A stretch of DNA of 64,000 nt from Cladopsammia gracilis (lineage: Eukaryota > Cnidaria > Anthozoa > Scleractinia > Dendrophylliidae), in assembly GCA_022457155.1 (NCBI GenBank), contig JAJGOT010000318.1:510001-574000 (forward strand), written 5' to 3'. The notes under the pieces are model-generated. The model saw only the letters and a program-made list of their open reading frames with translations. It made no database searches and was not told the DNA's origin. This document shows positions 1 through 9,097 of this stretch, one piece after another; the first letter of the stretch is position 1, and each line of letters begins with the position of its first letter. The position numbers were made by a program, and so were the translations under genes.

Positions 1-1950
1 TGGAAGTGCTGTTAATCAAAATCCGAACAGATAGTAACATAAAAGGTATTCAAATTGGCAATAAGGAAACGAAATTAACTGCGTTTGCCGACGACTTAAC
101 CACTTTTCTTAATAACACAGTCTCATTCAAACATCTTTCGAACACACTCCACCAATTTGGTATTTGCTCTGGTCTAAAACTGAACGAAGAAAAGACTGAA
201 GCCTACTGGCTTGGTATCAGCCACAAAATCAATCAGCCCCTAAACATTGAGAAAGTTAACGAGCCAATTAAAATCCTTGGCATTTATTTCACTTACGATT
301 GGCGCATAAAGCAGGAGTTAAATTTTGACGCAATCCTGAAATCACTTTAAAAAACTTTAAACTTTTGGCAGTGGAGAAATCTCACCTTGTTTGGAAAAAT
401 CCAAATTATCAAAACCTTTGCAATACCGAAGTTGATGTATCGCGCATCTCTTCTTCATTTGAATAAAGACCTCATTAAGCAAATTAACGCTATTATCTAT
501 AATTTCGTTTGGAAAGGTAAAGACAAGATCAAACGTCTATCCTTGGTATCTGATTATAAGGATGGAGTATTACGAATGCCTCATATCGAATCAATTAATA
601 AACACGCAACGGATTCTTTGTCTTAAAAAAATATGCAGAGGACTATTACAGCCCGTGGAAAATTATCCTTTCAAACTATCTGAGGGACTACGGTGGTAAT
701 TTCCTTTTACGCTGCAATTTCAACCCTGCGGACCTCCCAAGTGATCTCCCGAGATATTATCTGGAATGTTTTACACTATGGTCCAAATGTATTGACAAGG
801 AAATTTCCACACGCGAAAACGTCCACGAGCAAATTCTATGGAACAACCAATTTCTGCGCATTGATAACAAAACTACATTTAATAGAAAATTAATTGACAA
901 AGGTTTTGTTTATGCCGGTGATATTCTGTTACCCAACGGCAAGCTAAAGCCGTGGAATTTCTTTAAAGAAAAAGGGCTTAATTTAAACGAATTCATATTA
1001 TTATTAGGAATATCAACCTCATTCCCAAACTCGTGGAAAAACATTCTTAACGCAAGCGTAGCTAACCCTCGAGACCAACAAAACCCCGACCTAACAAGTC
1101 TGGATCATATTTTGAAAATAAATAACGAATCTGTCAAGGTCAAAGAACTATCCACAAAGAAACTGTATTGGGGAATTATTGAACAAATACGTCTCTGCCC
1201 ATCTGCTCAAGAGAAATATGCTACATTAAATAATAACCGAAATCTTGATTGGAAACAGATTTATTTAATCCCACATCAGGTTACGCTAGATACAAAAACT
1301 AAAAACTTCCAATATAAAATACTAAATAGAATAGTATTTACAAATAAAATTATGTACAAGATGAAATTATGCGATACACCTATGTGTACCTTCTGTGAAA
1401 AGTCGGAAGAATCCCTCGAACATCTCTTTCTTCACTGCCACTTTAGCAAAGAATTCTGGTTGTCTGTTGTTCGTTGGCTAAATAGCATGAACATCATTGT
1501 GCGGATCTTGAACGACGAAGACATAATGTTAGGTCTTGTCGAGAAAAGAAAGCATTGGTCATTATTAAACCACATCATTATTGTCGGGAAATTGATCATT
1601 TATCAGAGCCGTTTAATAAAAACAAAACCAAAATTGTGCAATGTTATAGCTAAACTAAAATACATAGAAAGTATAGAACGATCCATTTCGAAAAAGAATG
1701 GCAGACACAAGTTTCACGTTCAGAAGTGGCAACCCATAAATAACAACAATAATAATCAGTAAATTGTCTCAATCAATAACAAAACTGGTAGGACACAATT
1801 TATATAGCATATGATACTGGAAATTTTATGTATAGTGTGATGTAAGCACGTCGTAAGAAAGTAATGTTTAAGTCAAGTAATGTGTATGTAGTACAATGTA
1901 AAGTAACATACAGCATGGCTATGCAAAACTATAAAAAAAAAAAAAAAAAT
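1..1950 (+). pseudogene. LINE (L1/Tx1-like) reverse transcriptase 3' part, decayed
   Basis: The plus strand encodes the end of a non-LTR retrotransposon ORF2 that enters from the left window edge. A reverse-transcriptase catalytic motif, FADDL, lies near 84-98, followed by the thumb/connection-type sequence in a second frame (387-626). The C-terminal zinc knuckle CTFCEKSEESLEHLFLHC is at about 1384-1437. The coding sequence is broken into at least four frames (6-350, 387-626, about 690-1110, 1112-1762), so it is inactive. An A-rich 3' UTR leads to a poly-A tail at 1933-1949. Copies of the flanking repeat without this LINE (for example 15380-15400) run straight through the same point, which marks the 3' boundary near 1950. 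The 5' end is outside the window. Confidence 0.85.
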
Positions 1951-4015
1951 TTAGTTCCATACGTTTTGTCTGGATAATTTTTAATGTAGAAAACAACTTT
2001 TGTTAGCAGATGATAGACTTATGCTGGGAGTCAAATTTTGCGGGCCTTACTGTAAATTACTGACCGGAAAATTGACTAATCATAGCGCGCGTACTATTTA
2101 AGAGATATAATAAATGTCCTTTATGCAACCTCGAAAGCCAGTCATTGACTCACATGCTAAGTACATGCTGTCAGTCCTTGACTTTTTGGAACCATTTTAC
2201 ACGCTAGTGGCGGATAACGTTTTGCCAGCGCATAAATTTGTCAGAAAGTGTAATCTTATATGGCTGGCATTAAGACCGTGACTCAAGCAGTTGATTCACT
2301 CTCAACTACTGTCTTATAATTGAATAATACCATATTTTCGCCATAAATATAAGCGTTGGCATCTTAGACTTTGAAAGCTTTATTTTGCGCACTTTAGCTA
2401 CTAAAACAACCTACTAGATCAATTTAAAGAAGTGTGGTCCGCTTTGTTTTAGTTGTGTGTGTGTGTGTGGTTATCTAGACTGCAAGTTGTACCTACACCT
2501 GTGTAGTATCATTATGATACAATTTAACCAAGTTAATGGAAATATAAATATTTTTAGTGTAATGTAGTATTGTTATTAGCATTGTAAGTAGTGAATTGTA
2601 AATAGTGTAAAGCAATATTCCATGCAAATGTTTGTAAGTAATGTAACTAATTAAGTAATGTATTGTAGGTACATTTGTAGTGTTGAATAAAGTTTATCAT
2701 TCAAAAAAAAAAAAACTCCAGTACAATGTCTAGTTCTAAATCAGGTTTTTCATATATATGTAGATTGCGCTTTTCCTTGTTTAAAAATTTATATGGTCAT
2801 TTGAAAGTAGCTCGATAGTTTATTAGGAGGAATTTTAACAAAGAATGGTGTTGGAAGTTTGTGATATTTGTCGACATTATTTGGTCAGATGGTTTGTAGT
2901 TCCGCAGTTTATGTCGTAATGGTGAGGGCTGGAGCGGATTCTTCCCATAACTTAGGCTTACACGGTGAGGTAATGAGTATGCAGTAAGGATATGGTACTA
3001 TGCAAATCCATGTGGCTGAAAGAAAGAAAATATAAACTTCTAAGTGTAAAAATAGACTATTCCATTGAAAAAATGCAAAGTAAGCAGGGAAGCAAAAACT
3101 AGCACAAAAACCAAGGGATGCAAAAATGGAATAAACTCAAGTGCTGAAAGACTAGTAACCAAATTTTCCAGAAATTACCTCATCTGCAGCTCGAAGTGTA
3201 CCAGAGCTGGCTCTGGTTGCAATGCTGGTGCCGGAGGCAGATTAACTGCAGGTTCTGGGTTATCAATAGCACCTTCGACGGCCGGGCAGCATCAGAAATG
3301 GATGGACGAGGAAGAACACAGTCAGCCATAGCGCTGGTGGCAGTTGACGAACAGACACTGAGCGAAAGTCGACTGTCGTCCCTGGGTGCTGATGAAATGA
3401 CCAAGTTTTAGGTGGAATGACGAAATTTATATTCAAGGAGCGCAAAGCATTACTACTAGTACAAGGATGCACAATCTTGAGAACTTTAACTTCCGCGCGC
3501 TATGAGCTAATTAATAATGTAGTAAGAATAGCTTGCCAATCTTTGCTAAATGACGTTTGCATGAATCTTAAATAAAACAGTTAAACAGTCAAAAATAGTC
3601 ACATTGCAACAAAAATGGTCGAACTATATTTTTGACATTTTATTGCAACATTTTTCGTGACGAATAATGTGTGATCATGTGGCCAGGGCTTAAGTGCTGT
3701 TGGAGAATTGCTACAATTGAAGGGAAGAAAAAATGGATACTAAATGGTAACATAAGTGGAAGTTTAAGAGAATGCGAAATAGTCATGGAAGCACATTCAA
3801 AGACAAGTGTTTCCAAAGCTATTTCGAGTTCTTCCAAACTTTTGCTAGTGGAAACACTGACAAGTAGTTTCTTTATTTCTTTCATAAAATGTATGGATAA
3901 GCCTTTACACCATTTTCTTAGTTTTTCACTGAATTTATGGTAAATGACTATAATTATATATGACTTTCAAGCAATCAGAGCAGGCATATAGTATCGCTTA
4001 TTATATTATTTGTAA
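1951..4015. repeat. Composite repeat 'segment A', copy 1
   Basis: Nearly the same sequence recurs at 15385-16945 and at 27410-28376 plus 29939-30670. It is itself composite. At 2115-2200 a plus-strand reading shows a LINE-type zinc knuckle (CPLCNLESQSLTHMLSTC), and the stretch ends with AATAAA and a poly-A run at 2703-2715, so 2090-2715 is probably an old 5'-truncated retroelement. A GT microsatellite lies at 2456-2470. From 2716 to about 3630 I see no gene: the overlapping 70-90 codon frames near 3065-3470 occur in every copy but lie on both strands and show no family features. From about 3630 the sequence passes into the cassette repeat described at 9098. The small Polinton-like element starts at 4022. 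Confidence 0.75.
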
Positions 4016-4021
4016 TAGGAG

Positions 4022-5058
4022 AGTAGATATAAGTTGTATGTTCACCAACGGAAGGAGGGGAGTAGCTGACGTCATGATCCCTAGAGGTGACGTCATGGGT
4101 TAAAAATAGGCAGAGATGACATCATAATCTATTTTAGGTCAATGGGGAGTGATGACATCATATTATGAATTGTATGTTCACGCCTGGGATCGGGGATTAG
4201 CTGACGTCATGATCCCTAGAGGTGAGGTCATGGGTAAAACATGGGTAGAGATGACATCATAATCTATATTAAGTCAATGGGGAGTTGGAAATGAATCACA
4301 TCATAATCTATTTTAAGTCAATGGATTGTCGGGAATAAATGTCATCATATTCTATTTTTAACTCGAGAGTCACACTGGGGTAGAATGATGTAATATGATT
4401 ATTTTAGATTGTTGATTTAATAATTTTAATGGTTATAAATTCAAAGGGATGCTAAATAAAAAGTTAAAATGGTAGTGGTAGGGTATTACTCTCTCTTTTC
4501 TTCGAATCCGGTTTGATCGATTTCGCTTTTTAGCAAGAAGTATAAGTTTTACTTCGAGTGAACTATTGTTTTTGTAACCACTAGACCATCAAAGCTGTGG
4601 ACATTATAACCGAATAAAACTAATTAGAGGTTTCCGAAACATTCAAGTTTAGAAGCAATAAAATTGCACAGGATAAAAAAACTGCTTCTTATTGGTATTT
4701 ACCGCCGTTTTAGCCGCCACATCACTAGACTCTATCGATTTTCAGTTTGCAAGCCATCACCCACTTTAAGTTTTAAAACATGACTTTAACAGATCACCTT
4801 CAAAGTTCAAACTTTTAATTATGCGAACTAAATTTGCATGGAAAATTAGCACCTCGGAAAAATAAACAAAGCAACCAATTACATGCGCGCGCTAAAACAA
4901 TAAAACCACACTTTATTAAGTTCAAACTATATTTATTGATAACAAACAATTTCATAATTATACAGACAATTTAAAAGCTTAGTTGGAAAGGAACAGACAG
5001 TTGATTTATTCTTTTTCATCGGGTTTATACAAAGTACTCTTTGATTCCCTTGGTTTTC
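4022..5058 (+). repeat. Left TIR of the small Polinton-like element
   Basis: This is the near-identical inverse of 8053-9091; identity breaks at 5059. The outer 300 bp contain an internal duplication of about 135 bp (units starting near 4034 and 4169). Each unit has copies of TGACGTCA or TGACATCA (4067-4074, 4088-4095, 4117-4124, 4153-4160, 4202-4209, 4252-4259), resembling ATF/CREB-type sites. The inner end at 5007-5058 is the inverse of the 3' end of the plus-strand zinc-ribbon gene, stop codon included, so that gene's tail is duplicated in the TIR. Confidence 0.9.
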
Positions 5059-5066
5059 AGGTGAAA

Positions 5067-5408
5067 TTAATCCTCTTGATTCTTAGAATGCTTGTAAGGT
5101 GCAGCTCTGTATCTGTAACGCCGCGATCGCCTTTTAGGTTTATCATCACCAACATCTAAGTAATTTACTAATTGGATTCGTGGTCGTTTGCGCTTCGGTG
5201 CTGGCGAGGGTGATTGTACTGTGGGGGGAGGGGTCAAGACGGCTGGATTTAAAGGTAGTGGCATTACTGCGGAAGTTTCTTGTATGGTGGGCGCTGGAGA
5301 GGGTGTCGCGATAAATGGATTTAAGGGTGTAGAGGTTGTCACCGCTGTTACTGCTGTGGGTTCAGTCTTGCATATTGGTGGGTAAATTATCTTTCGGATG
5401 ACTTGCAA
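5067..5408 (-). CDS. Proline-rich basic protein, possible virion core protein
   Basis: A 113-codon frame overlaps the end of the ATPase gene by 47 bp. The N-terminal two thirds are Pro/Thr/Ala-rich (repeated PLNP and PSPAP). The C-terminal third is strongly basic: a KRKRPR cluster near residue 72 and KRRSRRYRYR near residue 92. Basic proline-rich proteins of this size act as DNA-condensing core proteins in adenovirus-like viruses, but I assign no family. The frame could instead be the natural C-terminus of the ATPase gene displaced by a frameshift near 5365-5400. Its stop lies just inside the left TIR boundary, so the gene is complete at its 3' end. Confidence 0.5.
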   Translation of the reverse strand: MQVIRKIIYPPICKTEPTAVTAVTTSTPLNPFIATPSPAPTIQETSAVMPLPLNPAVLTPPPTVQSPSPAPKRKRPRIQLVNYLDVGDDKPKRRSRRYRYRAAPYKHSKNQED

Positions 5409-6417
5409 AACTCCTTTTCATTTCATCAGACTGTTGAGGTTTTCCGTTCAATTGATGTTTAAACGTCAGATATCTGTTTTGCAGCTCAAGGTACTGTTTG
5501 GCTTTGTCATTTCCCCCAAGGCCTGTACGAGAGAGAAGGCTGTTCATTCTGTCCTGTAGTCCCTGCATGGCTGAGAGAACTGGAGCTGTCGAAAGGTTCT
5601 GTTGTCTGAGATACTTTAGTAGCTCCTGAGAAACATTGTCTTGTACCCCTGTTTGATTAAACTGTTCTTCGCCGGGTAGTACATTCGTTCGCAGTCTACA
5701 ATTATCTTGTGTGGTTGTTTTTAAATCCACCAGGAGATAACCAAAGGGTCTTCGTACAGCCTCTTCGTACTGGTTTATAAAGAAAGCCGTTTGCCCAGGA
5801 TACATTTGCTTGGCTAGAGTCAAAATTTGCAGTTTGTCTCTGGGATTCTTGAAAAGGACCAAGTAGTGACTGTTTAAACTGATACTACGGCTTTCCTTCC
5901 CCTGATGAAATAGATTCTGTACGATATAAATGACACTCAGGTTGCGGTGATGAGAACCTCGTGTAAATAGGTTTACTATTCGCTTGTCTTTGCCAGCGTC
6001 AATCATTTGATCGTCAAAGACGATTAAGTTCTGTTTGTTGACATCGAAATAGGAATCGTGTTCCAACGCAGGAGGAATGCCCTTGACAAATTCAATTTGT
6101 GGTATTGTGACTAGCATTTGTATGTACGCGGGCTGCCATTGGGAATAACACCAGACAATCCTCTCGGGTGATGGATTTATCACGTCTGAGGCCTGTTGTA
6201 ACAGTGATTGAACCCAAAACGTTTTCCCCGAACCGGTCATCCCTGCAACCATACAAGTAAAAGGGTGCTCGAAGTGAAACCGCTGACACTTTTGTGTAAA
6301 AATCGGCATTGCTTTAAATGGAGTGAAAGTCGGACTGGTGTGTTTGTTGGTCATATGTCTTTGCATACTATCTTTCCTGCTAAATGTCTTCTCACAAACG
6401 GGACAGGACAAATTCAT
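5362..6417 (-). CDS. C2H2 zinc finger fused to A32/FtsK-type packaging ATPase
   Basis: A 351-residue open frame with no lesion. Residues 5-26 form a C2H2 finger (CPVCEKTF then H-x4-H). From about residue 57 comes a P-loop ATPase: Walker A GMTGSGKT near residues 59-66 and Walker B LIVFDDQM near residues 130-137, followed by a conserved RGSHHRNLSVIYIVQNLFH stretch with a sensor-like glutamine. This arrangement matches the DNA-packaging ATPases of Polintons, adintoviruses and poxvirus A32. The putative role is to translocate element DNA into capsids. The start chosen is the Met just before the finger. The gene points away from the plus-strand genes across a minisatellite-bearing divergent region. 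The large Polinton encodes a shorter ATPase without a finger, so the two elements belong to different lineages. Confidence 0.8.
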   Translation of the reverse strand: MNLSCPVCEKTFSRKDSMQRHMTNKHTSPTFTPFKAMPIFTQKCQRFHFEHPFTCMVAGMTGSGKTFWVQSLLQQASDVINPSPERIVWCYSQWQPAYIQMLVTIPQIEFVKGIPPALEHDSYFDVNKQNLIVFDDQMIDAGKDKRIVNLFTRGSHHRNLSVIYIVQNLFHQGKESRSISLNSHYLVLFKNPRDKLQILTLAKQMYPGQTAFFINQYEEAVRRPFGYLLVDLKTTTQDNCRLRTNVLPGEEQFNQTGVQDNVSQELLKYLRQQNLSTAPVLSAMQGLQDRMNSLLSRTGLGGNDKAKQYLELQNRYLTFKHQLNGKPQQSDEMKRSFASHPKDNLPTNMQD

Positions 6418-6494
6418 GTCAACTCAATGAAAGCTCAATGTGAACTGAAAAAGAGACGAATGTTGCTCATTAAAAAAGGCTAGTTCCTCCTCAA

Positions 6495-6784
6495 TTGTAT
6501 TGTTTTCACCACCACCACCACCACAATTCTATTGATTTCACCACCACCACCACCACCACCACCACCACAATTCTATTGTTTTCACCACCACCACCACCAC
6601 CACAATTCTATTGTTTTCACCACCACCACCACCACCACCACCACCACAGTTCTATTGTTTTCACCACTACCACCACCACCACCACCACCACAATTCTATT
6701 ATTTTCACCACCACCACCACCACCACCGCCACAACAATTCTATTGTTTTCACCACCACCACGACCACAATCCTATTGTTTTTTC
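6495..6784 (+). repeat. CAC-rich minisatellite in a divergent promoter region
   Basis: About seven units of the form TTCTATTGTTTTCACC followed by a variable number of ACC triplets and ACAA. All three plus frames stay open through it and encode poly-His, poly-Thr or poly-Pro tracts, which are artefacts of the triplet repeat. It lies between the start of the minus-strand ATPase (6417) and the start of the plus-strand gene (6840), where the promoters for both directions must be. Confidence 0.9.
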
Positions 6785-6839
6785 CTTCTATTCCACGATT
6801 AAAGACAGTTACTCACTATTCTTAGCTCATTCTATAGTT

Positions 6840-7169
6840 ATGTCTCAAGTAGTAAAGAACAATTGGGGTTTTCTACAGCTCTTAGCTAATGGCCCCGATC
6901 ATCAACGCCAATTCCTCTTAAGGACAGCTTCTCCACAACAGGTTCACGCCTTGTTACATATTCTTTATAATGTTCTTAAGGAAGACATTCCCTGTCCTGA
7001 AACAAATAAGCGTGTTTTGCTCCAACATAAGGATGCTCTTATTAATCTGGCCGAGCAAAACGTTCCCTACAAGACAAAGAAGCAAATACTTGTACAATAA
7101 GAGGGTGGTCGCTTTATACAAGACTTATTAGCCCCCGTTGTTACAAGCTTGGGCGTTTTGATGCTATAA
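6840..7169 (+). pseudogene. Small helical protein with hydrophobic C-terminus, interrupted by one stop
   Basis: The frame starts at ATG 6840 (MSQVVKNNWGFLQLLANG), just after the minisatellite, and runs 86 codons to TAA at 7098-7100. The body is predicted helical with many Leu/His residues and a lysine-rich end (KTKKQILVQ). Directly after the stop the same frame stays open for 22 codons of Gly-Gly then hydrophobic sequence (LLAPVVTSLGVL), ending at TAA 7167-7169. A glycine-led hydrophobic tail is typical of small membrane-active capsid accessory proteins of adenovirus-like elements, so the stop at 7098 probably truncates the gene. True readthrough is less likely. Functional assignment is inference. 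Confidence 0.55.
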
Positions 7170-7231
7170 AAGAAACTTTACATCATTGCACTGATCATTT
7201 GAAGCTTGTCTTTTAACGAGTACGGATTGAT

Positions 7232-8105
7232 ATGAAGAGAAAAGTAGACTGGGATGAAAAAGAAATGGAGAGCGGTATGGAAGACACTATAACCTCCGAT
7301 GAGGACAACGATGACGAGAAAGACAATGAGGAGCCAAGAATTAAAGATGTTTTAGGCAATCTTTCCAAAGTGGTGTCAAAAGAACGTGCTTCTGATCTGT
7401 TGCATGGCATGGCCGCTTCCAAAGATATCCTGTTTTGGGCACCTAGAGGCCGATTACTCCGAAATCAGCGCATAATACCCGTGACAAACATCGCAGAGTT
7501 GGTCGAGTATGTGCTACTTCCCCATAACGATGATGTAGCCCGACCCCGTGCGCTTAATACCTTTTTAGATGGACTCGCAGAGTTGGGAATTGATAAGCGT
7601 TTAATCAAGAATAAAAAACTGTTAAGCGATCTTTTAGAGAAAGAAAAGATCTATCAAGAACAAAAAAGAATCCGACAACGAGACATATGAAGGAGATTCA
7701 ACCGACAGCGAAGGAGAGGAAAGCGCTTCTGAGAACAGTCCGGCCGATGGGTCTGAAGAGAGCGACCAAGAAATTCAAATTGATGAAGAGGATGCAGGAA
7801 ATTCAACCGACAACGAAGAAGAGGAAAGCGCTTCTGAAAGCGGGAAAATAATTCAGGCAAAAAGTCAAATCCCATGTCATCATTGCGAGAGTTCAAACGT
7901 GTATATAACTGGAGTCGTGAAATGTCCCAAATGCTTTTGGCATGATAATAAAAAGATTTGCCCCATATGCGAGCACAAGATTCCTTTGGACAAAACTAAA
8001 CTCGTAAAAGAGACCCTTGCTCATTGCGATGATTGCAGTGCGGTGAGACACAGAAAACCAAGGGAATCAAAGAGTACTTTGTATAAACCCGATGAAAAAG
8101 AATAA
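7232..8105 (+). pseudogene. Acidic protein with C-terminal zinc ribbon, one frameshift
   Basis: The first frame (7232-7690, 152 codons) has an acidic N-terminus (residues 9-40, Glu/Asp-rich). It is followed by a conserved-looking domain with FWAPRGRLLRNQRIIPVTN near residue 68 and an LIKNKKLLSDLL helix near the end. At the run of six A at 7662-7667 the reading continues smoothly in the next frame, through two acidic repeats (STDSEGEESASE and STDNEEEESASE, near 7698 and 7809). It ends in a zinc-binding tail with CHHC, CPKC, CPIC and CDDC pairs (7875-8040), stopping at 8105 inside the right TIR. I read this as one gene of about 290 codons split by a 1-nt indel, real or from sequencing. Two separate genes cannot be excluded. 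The function is unknown; zinc ribbon plus acidic region suggests nucleic-acid or transcription-related work. Confidence 0.6.
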
Positions 8106-9091
8106 ATCAACTGTCTGTTCCTTTCCAACTAAGCTTTTAAATTGTCTGTATAATTATGAAATTGTTTGTTATCAATAAATATAGTTTGAACTTAATAAAG
8201 TGTGGTTTTATTGTTTTAGCGCGCGCATGTAATTGGTTGCTTTGTTTATTTTTCCGAGGTGCTAATTTTCCATGCAAATTTAGTTCGCATAATTAAAAGT
8301 TTGAACTTTGAAGGTGATCTGGTAAAGTCATGTTTTAAAACTTAAAGTGGGTGATGGCTTGCAAACTGAAAATCGATATAGAGTCTAGTGATGTGGCGGC
8401 TAAAACGGCGGTAAATACCAATAAGAAGCAGTTTTTTTATCCTGTGCAATTTTATTGCTTCTAAACTTGAATGTTTCGGAAACCTCTAATTAGTTTTATT
8501 CGGTTATAATGTCCACAGCTTTGATGGTCTAGTGGTTACAAAAACAATAGTTCACTCGAAGTAAAACTTATACTTCTTGCTAAAAAGCGAAATCGATCAA
8601 ACCGGATTCGAAGAAAAGAGAGAGTAATACCTTACCACTACCATTTTAACTTTTTATTTAGCATCCCTTTGAATTTATAACCATTAAAATTATAAAATCA
8701 ACAATCTAAAATAATCATATTACATCATTCTACCCCAGTGTGACTCTCGAGTTAAAAATAGAATATGATGACATTTATTCCCGACAATCCATTGACTTAA
8801 AATAGATTATGATGTGATTCATTTCCAACTCCCCATTGACTTAATATAGATTATGATGTCATCTCTACCCATGTTTTACCCATGACCTCACCTCTATGGA
8901 TCATGACGCCAGCTAATCCCCGATCCCAGGCGTGAACATACAATTCATAATATGATGTCATCACTCCCCATTGACCTAAAATAGATTATGATGTCATCTC
9001 TGCCTATTTTTAACCCATGACGTCACCTCTAGGGATCATGACGTCAGCTACTCCCCTCCTCCCGTTGGTGAACATACAACTTATATCTACT
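8053..9091 (-). repeat. Right TIR of the small Polinton-like element
   Basis: Inverse copy of 4022-5058 with only scattered differences, for example one changed base in a TGACGTCA motif near 8905. It contains the last 17 codons or so of the plus-strand zinc-ribbon gene. Reading plus strand, 8525-8535 (TGGTCTAGTGG) matches the tRNA A-box consensus. A B-box-like GGATTCGAAG follows about 80 bp later, but no tRNA acceptor pairing is visible. Confidence 0.9.
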
Positions 9092-9097
9092 TAGGAG

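Larger units (their letters stand above)
4022..9091. mobile_element. 5,070-bp Polinton-like element with long TIRs, no polymerase
   Basis: The element is bounded by TIRs (4022-5058 and 8053-9091) that start AGTAGATATAAG and end CTTATATCTACT. It is flanked by a perfect 6-bp direct repeat, TAGGAG, at 4016-4021 and 9092-9097. The unoccupied site (TTTGTAATAGGAGATGAAAA) appears intact at about 20430, 21515 and 30680, which proves insertion. A 6-bp duplication with AG...CT ends is typical of Polintons/Mavericks. Inside are a minus-strand ATPase gene and an overlapping small basic protein gene. These diverge across a CAC-rich minisatellite from plus-strand genes for a helical protein and an acidic/zinc-ribbon protein. 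No DNA polymerase B, rve integrase, protease or jelly-roll capsid gene is present. That fits a non-autonomous or satellite-like relative, although a deleted derivative of a larger element is also possible. Confidence 0.85.

Noticed and set aside
3065..3472. Overlapping frames of 70-90 codons on both strands, repeated at 16496 and 30032
   Set aside because: Same DNA is open on both strands in each copy of segment A; no protein features, so likely chance openness in a repeat.
6495..6825. Long poly-His/poly-Thr/poly-Pro frames over the CAC minisatellite
   Set aside because: All three plus frames are open only because of the trinucleotide repeat. The real gene downstream starts at ATG 6840.
8515..8620. 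tRNA gene in the TIR
   Set aside because: A-box matches, but there is no acceptor stem pairing, no proper B-box and no cloverleaf; kept only as a low-interest observation.
4022..9091. Interpretation of the small element as a simple MITE of the large Polinton
   Set aside because: TIRs share only the terminal 5 bp, the ATPases are of different types, and it carries its own genes; it is a different lineage.
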